From NCBI GenBank assembly GCA_017457545.1, contig JAFTHF010000174.1:1-5461 (forward strand): DNA of 5,461 nt, read 5' to 3'. Positions within the stretch are counted from its first letter, which is position 1. Each line of letters starts with the position of its first letter. The notes under the pieces are model-generated. The model was not told where the DNA came from and did not search any database. It worked only from the letters and a program-made list of their open reading frames with translations. The position numbers and the translations under genes are program-made. Of the stretch, positions 1 to 5,461 are shown piece after piece. This DNA comes from Clostridia bacterium. GTDB lineage: Bacteria > Bacillota_A > Clostridia > Oscillospirales > CAG-272.

Positions 1-431
1 ATATCTGTTGAGCCTACGCCTGTGGAGAATGCTCCGATTGCGCCGTATGTACAGGTGTGAGAATCAGCACCGATAACCACGTCTCCGGGGATAACAAGAC
101 CCTTTTCGGGTAAGAGCGCATGCTCAATACCCATTCTGCCAACATCGTAAAAGTTGGTAATCTGCTCCTTTTCACAGAAATCACGGCACATTTTACACTG
201 AACTGCCGCCTTTATATCCTTATTAGGTGCAAAGTGGTCCATAACCATTGTTACCTTTTCACGGTCGTAAACTCCCTTAGCGCCGATACGCTCATATTCA
301 CGTATAGCAACGGGAGAGGTAATGTCGTTACCGAGAACTCTGTCCACATCAACAAGAATGAGCTGACCTGCCTCAACCTTGTCAAGTCCTGCGTGTGCCG
401 CAAGAATCTTCTGTGTCATTGTCATTGACAT
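1..431 (-). CDS. leuC: 3-isopropylmalate dehydratase large subunit, N-terminal 143 residues (partial)
   Basis: The gene starts at 431 and is cut by the left edge after 143 codons plus two bases. With LeuD, LeuC forms isopropylmalate isomerase, an aconitase-family [4Fe-4S] enzyme converting 2- to 3-isopropylmalate, the second leucine-specific step. The visible part begins [16 protein letters not shown], then shows [10 protein letters not shown] (34-43), MDHFAP (64-69) and the aconitase-family [18 protein letters not shown] (121-138), with His125 in the active-site region. The MTxTQKILA start and the SHTCTYGA wording resemble the shorter archaeal/clostridial type (about 420 residues), not the SHTATHGA of the E. 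coli type. Homoaconitase large subunits share this architecture, but the leucine/valine operon makes LeuC far more likely. The three cluster cysteines lie beyond the window, so intactness cannot be judged. Confidence 0.93.
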   Translation of the reverse strand, partial: MSMTMTQKILAAHAGLDKVEAGQLILVDVDRVLGNDITSPVAIREYERIGAKGVYDREKVTMVMDHFAPNKDIKAAVQCKMCRDFCEKEQITNFYDVGRMGIEHALLPEKGLVIPGDVVIGADSHTCTYGAIGAFSTGVGSTD

Positions 432-439
432 AATTCCAG

Positions 440-447
440 CTTCCTTT
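440..447 (-). promoter_or_regulatory. leuC ribosome binding site
   Basis: AAAGGAAG lies in the 20-base ilvD-leuC gap, with its AAGGA core ten bases before the ATG at 431. In-frame ATGs follow at 425 and 419, but spacing from this core favours 431. That ATG also gives the usual family beginning M-x-M-T-x-x-Q-K-I-L. Confidence 0.65.
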
Positions 448-451
448 CCAC

Positions 452-2113
452 TTATCTGTTTATAATTGCGCCCTTGTCTGCAGAGCTTACCATGGCTGCA
501 TAGCGCTTTAAGTAGCCCTTGATGTTATCCTTTTTCTTAATGGGCATTTCTGCTTTACGCTTTTCGATTTCCTCATCTGAAACCTTAAGCTCAATTTTAT
601 ATTCGGGAATATTGATAGAAATAATATCTCCGTCCTTAACGTAAGCGATAATACCGCCGCTTACAGCCTCGGGGGAAACGTGACCGATTGATGCGCCACG
701 GGTTGCACCTGAGAAGCGTCCGTCTGTAATAAGAGCAACGTCCTTATCAAGTCCCATACCTGCAATTGCAGAGGTGGGAGAAAGCATTTCTCTCATACCC
801 GGGCCACCTGCAGGACCCTCATAGCGAATAACCACAACATCACCCTTAACTATCTTGCCTTCATAGATTGCGCTGATAGCCTCCTCCTCGCTTTCATAGA
901 CCTTTGCAGGTCCCTCGTGAACAAGCATTTCGGGGGCAACTGCGCTTCTCTTTACTACGCAGCCGTCGGGTGCAAGATTACCCTTAAGCACCGCAATACC
1001 GCCTGTCTTGCTGTAGGGGTTCTCCACGGTTCTTATGGTTTCTGTATCTCTGTTATATGCGTCAGCGATATTCTCCGCCATTGTCTTGCCTGTGCAGGTC
1101 ATAACTGAGGTGTCAATAAGACCAAGCTTATCAAGCTCCTTAAGAACTGCATATACACCGCCGGCCTCGTTAAGATCCTCCATATATGTAGGACCTGCGG
1201 GGGCAAGGTGACAAAGGTTAGGAGTTACCTCACTTATTCTGTTTACATCGTCAAGGTCAAATTCCACACCGCATTCATTTGCGATAGCCGGCAAATGAAG
1301 CATACTGTTGGTGGAGCAGCCAAGTGCCATATCTGCTGTAATAGCATTCTTGATAGCTGCCTTTGTCATAATATCCTTAGGGCAAATGTTCTTTCTTACA
1401 AGCTCCATAACCTGCATACCTGCATGCTTGGCAAGCTCTATTCTTGCAGAGTAAACTGCGGGGATAGTACCGTTACCGCCAAGTCCCATACCGAGAACCT
1501 CGGTAAGACAGTTCATAGAGTTGGCTGTATACATACCTGAGCAGGAGCCACAGGTAGGACACGCCTTATTTTCGTATTCGCAAAGCTTACACTCGTCAAT
1601 AGTGCCTGCCTTGTAGGAGCCTACCGCCTCAAACATAGCGGAAAGGCTTCGCTTTTTGCCGTCTACTCTGCCTGCAAGCATAGGTCCTCCGCTTACAAAA
1701 ACGGTAGGAATATTAAGTCTTGCAGCAGCCATAAGAAGACCGGGCACGTTTTTATCACAGTTAGGTATCATAACAAGACCGTCAAAGCCGTGAGCCATTA
1801 CCATAGCCTCTGTGGAGTCTGCAATAAGGTCACGGGTAACAAGGGAGTATTTCATGCCCACATGTCCCATAGCGATACCGTCGCATACGGCGATGGCAGG
1901 GAACATAATAGGTGTTCCCCCTGCCATAGCAACGCCAAGCTTAACTGCCTCTGTTATTTTATCGAGGTTCATATGTCCCGGAACTATCTCGTTATAAGAG
2001 CTGACAATACCGATAAGAGGACGGTCCAGCTCCTCTCTTGTAAGGCCAAGCGCCTTATAGAGTGAACGGTGAGGGGCGTTATGAGCTCCGTCAACTATTT
2101 TTTCTTTAATCAT
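452..2113 (-). CDS. ilvD: Dihydroxy-acid dehydratase, iron-sulfur enzyme
   Basis: This 553-residue protein is close to the Bacillus/clostridial form (about 550-560) and shorter than the 616-residue E. coli enzyme. It dehydrates 2,3-dihydroxyisovalerate and 2,3-dihydroxy-3-methylvalerate to the 2-oxo acid precursors of valine/leucine and isoleucine, using a cytoplasmic Fe-S cluster and Mg. Visible motifs are [15 protein letters not shown] (77-91), NCDKNVPG (118-125) with ligand Cys119 and metal-binding Asp120, and [13 protein letters not shown] (188-200), where Cys191 aligns with the family ligand. Further on are GGPGMREM (436-443) with Glu442, and the C-terminal signature [12 protein letters not shown] (462-473), in which Ser468 aligns with the proposed catalytic base. 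At residues 41-47 it reads NEIVPGH, with Gly46 where [2Fe-2S]-type enzymes carry a third cysteine (PCN). This resembles the oxygen-sensitive [4Fe-4S] E. coli type. The related sugar-acid dehydratases (Edd and aldonate enzymes) are disfavoured by the motifs and the operon. Confidence 0.97.
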   Translation of the reverse strand: MIKEKIVDGAHNAPHRSLYKALGLTREELDRPLIGIVSSYNEIVPGHMNLDKITEAVKLGVAMAGGTPIMFPAIAVCDGIAMGHVGMKYSLVTRDLIADSTEAMVMAHGFDGLVMIPNCDKNVPGLLMAAARLNIPTVFVSGGPMLAGRVDGKKRSLSAMFEAVGSYKAGTIDECKLCEYENKACPTCGSCSGMYTANSMNCLTEVLGMGLGGNGTIPAVYSARIELAKHAGMQVMELVRKNICPKDIMTKAAIKNAITADMALGCSTNSMLHLPAIANECGVEFDLDDVNRISEVTPNLCHLAPAGPTYMEDLNEAGGVYAVLKELDKLGLIDTSVMTCTGKTMAENIADAYNRDTETIRTVENPYSKTGGIAVLKGNLAPDGCVVKRSAVAPEMLVHEGPAKVYESEEEAISAIYEGKIVKGDVVVIRYEGPAGGPGMREMLSPTSAIAGMGLDKDVALITDGRFSGATRGASIGHVSPEAVSGGIIAYVKDGDIISINIPEYKIELKVSDEEIEKRKAEMPIKKKDNIKGYLKRYAAMVSSADKGAIINR

Positions 2114-2118
2114 AATAA

Positions 2119-2124
2119 CCTCTT
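2119..2124 (-). promoter_or_regulatory. ilvD ribosome binding site (weaker match)
   Basis: AAGAGG lies five bases before the ilvD ATG in the 21-base ilvC-ilvD gap. It is a poorer match to AGGAGG than the sites of ilvB, ilvN and ilvC, but well spaced. The gap holds no hairpin. Confidence 0.65.
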
Positions 2125-2134
2125 GTTGTTTTAA

Positions 2135-3175
<1,041 letters not shown>

Positions 3176-3182
3176 TTAAAAT

Positions 3183-3677
3183 TTATTTATCCAAAAGATT
3201 TGTATTTCCACGTTCAAGAGCTACAATACCTGTACGGCACATTTCAATAATGCCAAAGGGTATCATAAGACGGATAAATGCGTCAATCTTTGTTGGGTCG
3301 CCTGTTACCTCGATACACATCTCCTCGGGTGTGTAGTCGATTACCTTTGCTCTGTACACATCGGTAGCCGCAAGAATGTCGGCTCTTGTTTCTGTGGTGT
3401 AGCCCACCTTGATAAGCATAAGCTCTCTCTTAATACAGTCATCCTCAAGCACATCAACCTTCTTTACGTTATGAAGCTTGCGAAGCTGATTAATAAGCTG
3501 CTCTCTTGCGTAGCCGTCACCGCTTAAGCAAATAGTTATTCTTGAATATTCGGGTCTTTCTGTTTCACCAACGGTTAAGGCATCAATGTTGAGGCCACGG
3601 CGGGTAAACATACTTGTTACTCTTGTAAGTACACCGAATTTGTTATCTACGTAAACCGCAATTACAAACTTATTCAT
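3183..3677 (-). CDS. ilvN: Acetohydroxyacid synthase, small regulatory subunit
   Basis: This 164-residue protein is within the usual 160-175 range for IlvN/IlvH. It binds the IlvB catalytic subunit, raises its activity and confers feedback inhibition by valine. An N-terminal ACT domain covers residues 1 to about 78, starting NKFVIAVYVDNKFGVLTRV, with RRGLNIDALTVG at 26-37 and the SRITI strand at 45-49. A second ACT-like C-terminal domain runs from about 84 (RELMLIKV) to the end, including the RTGIVALERG segment. By alignment with E. coli IlvH, the valine-contacting Asn11, Gly14 and Asn29 correspond to Asn12, Gly15 and Asn30 here, so the effector site looks intact. The frame stays open 17 codons upstream into ilvB, but that extension has no ribosome site and falls outside the family N-terminus. 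The gene starts 10 bases after ilvB, which fits stoichiometric synthesis of the two subunits. Confidence 0.96.
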   Translation of the reverse strand: MNKFVIAVYVDNKFGVLTRVTSMFTRRGLNIDALTVGETERPEYSRITICLSGDGYAREQLINQLRKLHNVKKVDVLEDDCIKRELMLIKVGYTTETRADILAATDVYRAKVIDYTPEEMCIEVTGDPTKIDAFIRLMIPFGIIEMCRTGIVALERGNTNLLDK

Positions 3678-3681
3678 ATTT

Positions 3682-3689
3682 ACCTCCTT
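3682..3689 (-). promoter_or_regulatory. Strong ilvN ribosome binding site that fixes the start
   Basis: AAGGAGGT, a near-perfect anti-16S match, ends four bases before the ATG at 3677 and overlaps the last two bases of the ilvB TAA stop. It selects this ATG over two in-frame upstream ATGs that lie within ilvB, giving a 164-residue rather than a 181-residue protein. Confidence 0.9.
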
Positions 3690-5370
3690 ATTTTTCAACA
3701 TCGGTAATGATTTCATCAATAGAGCCACCGGGGGGAAGCATGGGAAGAACGAATTCGTCCTTGTCTATTATTGCATCAATCACTACGGGTCTGCCACACT
3801 TAATCGCCTTTTCAAAGGCTGACTTGAATTCCTTTTTACTGTCTGCCCTGTAAGCCACAGCACCAAATGCCTCTGCAAGCTTTACAAAGTCTGTTTGTCT
3901 GTCAAGGACAGTATTTGAATATCTTCTGCCAAAGAAGAGGGTCTGCCACTGACGTACCATTCCAAGCACACCGTTATTTACAAGAACGATAACAACGGGA
4001 ATATTGTATTTAACTGCAGTAGCAAGCTCATTAAGGTTCATACCGAAGGAGCCGTCACCTGTAATAAGGATTGTGGGGTCCTTGGTAGCTACATATGCGC
4101 CGAGAGCTGCGCCAAGTCCAAAGCCCATAGTACCAAGACCGCCGCTTGAAACAAAGCGTCTGGGTCTGTCAAAGGTGGAATACTGCGCTGCCCACATCTG
4201 ATGCTGACCTACATCGGTAACTGTAATTGTAGCGGGAAGCTTGCACTCATTGATTACATCGAATATGTTCTTGGGGGTAAGCTTATTTTTGTTGCTCTTT
4301 GAAATTTCCTTTTCCTGCTTATCCTCCTCAGCCTTGAGTGCGTGAACTCTTGCTATCCAGTCGGGATTGCTCTTTGCCTCGCAGGCTGCCGCAATTCTCT
4401 TAAAGGAATCCTCAACGTCTGCAACAATGCCACAGTCAACCTTAACGTTCTTGTTGATTTCTGCAAAGTCGGGGTCAAGCTGAATAATCTTACTGTTCTT
4501 AGCGAACTTCTTTACATTACCTGTTGCTCTGTCGCTGAAGCGAACACCTACACCGATAATAAGGTCTGCCTCATTCTGTGCGATTGATGACGCATAGTGT
4601 CCGTGCATGCCCTGCATACCGAGGAATCTTTCATATCCGTCGGGAACTGCGGAAAGGCCCATAAAGGTACAGCCTATACAACCGTCAATCTTATCTGCAA
4701 GCTCCATAACCTCATCGCCAAGTCCAAGACCTACAGCGCCGCCACCTATGTAGATATAGGGGCGCTTAGCCTCATTAACAAGCTTAACAGCCTCATTAAT
4801 CTGCTCATCTGTTGCCTTGGGAAGAGGAATCTTCTCTACAACAGGCTGAGGCTCGTATTCATATGTAGCAACCTGTACGTCCTTGGGAACGTCAACAAGG
4901 ACAGGACCGGGACGGCCTGACTTGGCAATTGAAAACGCCTCTCTTATAGAGTCTGCCAAATCCTCAATTCTGTTTACAAAATAGTTGTGCTTTGTAATAG
5001 GAAGTGTAACGCCTGTAATATCAATCTCCTGGAAGGAGTCCTTACCGATAAGGCTACAGGGCACATTACCTGTAATTGCCACCATGGGAATGGAGTCCAG
5101 CATTGCGGTTGCAATACCTGTTACAAGGTTGGTAGCACCGGGGCCTGAGGTAGCGATACATACGCCAACTTTACCTGTTGCTCTTGAGTAGCCGTCTGCT
5201 GCGTGAGAGGCACCCTGCTCATGAGCTGTGAGAACGTGATTGATTTCGTCCTGATATTTATAAAGAGCATCGTAAATGCTGATTACCTGTCCGCCCGGAT
5301 AACCGAAAACGTCGGTAACACCCTGCTCAATAAGTGTTCTTATAATGATTTCTGCACCTGTTAATTTCAT
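3688..5370 (-). CDS. ilvB: Acetohydroxyacid synthase (acetolactate synthase), large catalytic subunit
   Basis: This 560-residue protein has the usual AHAS catalytic subunit length. It uses thiamine diphosphate (ThDP) to condense pyruvate with pyruvate or 2-oxobutyrate, the first common step of branched-chain synthesis, in the cytoplasm. The N-terminal pyrimidine-binding domain spans about residues 1-170, with YPGG at 24-27 and the catalytic Glu51 in HEQGASHAADGY. The central FAD-binding domain spans about 190-325 and carries GMQGMHG (261-267) and GVRFSDRATG (285-294). The C-terminal ThDP domain, about 385-535, has GDGSF (438-442) and the Mg-binding NN (465-466), followed by GMVRQWQ (470-476). 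The RFSDR segment is typical of the FAD-dependent anabolic enzyme rather than the FAD-free catabolic acetolactate synthase, and the adjoining ilvN agrees. Gln28 replaces the Ala more usual after YPGG. The start is set by AAGGAG five bases upstream and by alignment of the N-terminus (KLTGAEIIIRTL). No truncation or frameshift is seen. Confidence 0.97.
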   Translation of the reverse strand: MKLTGAEIIIRTLIEQGVTDVFGYPGGQVISIYDALYKYQDEINHVLTAHEQGASHAADGYSRATGKVGVCIATSGPGATNLVTGIATAMLDSIPMVAITGNVPCSLIGKDSFQEIDITGVTLPITKHNYFVNRIEDLADSIREAFSIAKSGRPGPVLVDVPKDVQVATYEYEPQPVVEKIPLPKATDEQINEAVKLVNEAKRPYIYIGGGAVGLGLGDEVMELADKIDGCIGCTFMGLSAVPDGYERFLGMQGMHGHYASSIAQNEADLIIGVGVRFSDRATGNVKKFAKNSKIIQLDPDFAEINKNVKVDCGIVADVEDSFKRIAAACEAKSNPDWIARVHALKAEEDKQEKEISKSNKNKLTPKNIFDVINECKLPATITVTDVGQHQMWAAQYSTFDRPRRFVSSGGLGTMGFGLGAALGAYVATKDPTILITGDGSFGMNLNELATAVKYNIPVVIVLVNNGVLGMVRQWQTLFFGRRYSNTVLDRQTDFVKLAEAFGAVAYRADSKKEFKSAFEKAIKCGRPVVIDAIIDKDEFVLPMLPPGGSIDEIITDVEK

Positions 5371-5461
5371 AGGCTCTCCTTTTTGTCGTACAATAGTCTA
5401 TTTACTGCGCTTACAAGCGCCTTAACAGAGGATACAATAATATCGCTGTCAATACCTGTAC
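5367..5461 (-). CDS. leuA: 2-isopropylmalate synthase, C-terminal end only (partial)
   Basis: Only the last 30 codons and the TGA stop are present; the gene begins beyond the right edge. The readable peptide starts TGIDSDIIVSSVKALV and ends in YDKKESL. The D-S-D-I-I-V-x-S stretch followed by an A-V-N-R-L-L helix matches the end of the leucine-binding regulatory domain of LeuA, where the usual form is D-T-D-I-I-V-A-S-A-K-A-Y. LeuA condenses 2-oxoisovalerate with acetyl-CoA, the first committed step to leucine, and this C-terminal domain carries leucine feedback inhibition. The related citramalate synthase CimA usually has an I-I-E-A-S-W version of this segment, so LeuA is favoured, but 30 residues leave some doubt. 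The stop overlaps the ilvB start as ATGA, suggesting translational coupling. Confidence 0.78.
   Translation of the reverse strand, partial: TGIDSDIIVSSVKALVSAVNRLLYDKKESL
5376..5381 (-). promoter_or_regulatory. ilvB ribosome binding site inside the end of leuA
   Basis: AAGGAG lies five bases before the ilvB ATG and forms two sense codons (Lys-Glu) of the overlapping leuA 3' end. With the ATGA overlap, this fits reinitiation or coupling by ribosomes finishing leuA. It also supports the chosen ilvB start. Confidence 0.8.

Noticed and set aside
120..428. Plus-strand open frame of 102 codons opposite leuC
   Set aside because: It lies entirely antisense to the conserved leuC N-terminus, has no family resemblance and is explained by the coding strand.
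1208..1540. Plus-strand open frames opposite ilvD (also 917-1108, 1790-2065 and 1812-1997)
   Set aside because: They lie antisense to a fully intact IlvD whose motifs explain the sequence. Two of them overlap each other in different frames.
3678..3728. Longer IlvN of 181 residues starting within ilvB
   Set aside because: The 17 extra residues overlap the ilvB coding end, lack a ribosome site and do not match the IlvN family N-terminus. The ATG at 3677 has a near-perfect AAGGAGGT site.
4597..4920. Plus-strand open frame of 107 codons opposite ilvB (and similar ones at 4342-4587, 4004-4201 and 4985-5191)
   Set aside because: All are antisense shadows of ilvB with no domain signal or ribosome-site support.

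Overview
The window is ordinary, densely packed core metabolism: one run of branched-chain amino acid biosynthesis genes, all on the minus strand. Read in the direction of transcription (right to left), it holds the 3' end of leuA (2-isopropylmalate synthase), complete ilvB and ilvN (acetohydroxyacid synthase large and small subunits), ilvC (ketol-acid reductoisomerase), ilvD (dihydroxy-acid dehydratase), and the 5' part of leuC (isopropylmalate isomerase large subunit), which runs off the left edge. There is no RNA gene, mobile element, CRISPR array or long repeat. No gene-free stretch exceeds about 31 bases.

Layout, right to left: leuA 3' end at 5461-5367, sharing four bases (ATGA) with ilvB at 5370-3688; a 10-base gap; ilvN at 3677-3183; a 31-base gap; ilvC at 3151-2135; a 21-base gap; ilvD at 2113-452; a 20-base gap; leuC from 431 to beyond position 1. 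Each start has a purine-rich Shine-Dalgarno sequence. I see no terminator hairpin or promoter between genes. This suggests one polycistronic message whose promoter and leader lie beyond 5461 and which continues past position 1, where leuD and leuB would be expected.

How the genes work together: IlvBN condenses two pyruvates to acetolactate (valine/leucine branch) or pyruvate plus 2-oxobutyrate to acetohydroxybutyrate (isoleucine branch). IlvC isomerises and reduces these products, and IlvD dehydrates them to the 2-oxo acids. 2-Oxoisovalerate then either gives valine or is taken by LeuA, LeuC(D) and LeuB towards leucine. The four common-pathway genes therefore sit between the first and second dedicated leucine genes.

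Organism: strong AGGAGG-type ribosome sites, moderate to low GC, operon order, an E. coli/clostridial-type (probably [4Fe-4S]) IlvD and an archaeal/clostridial-type LeuC suggest an anaerobic Firmicute of class Clostridia, perhaps a gut Ruminococcaceae/Oscillospiraceae-like bacterium. This is inference from the proteins' general appearance; no search was run. I found no evidence of a previously undescribed system here.
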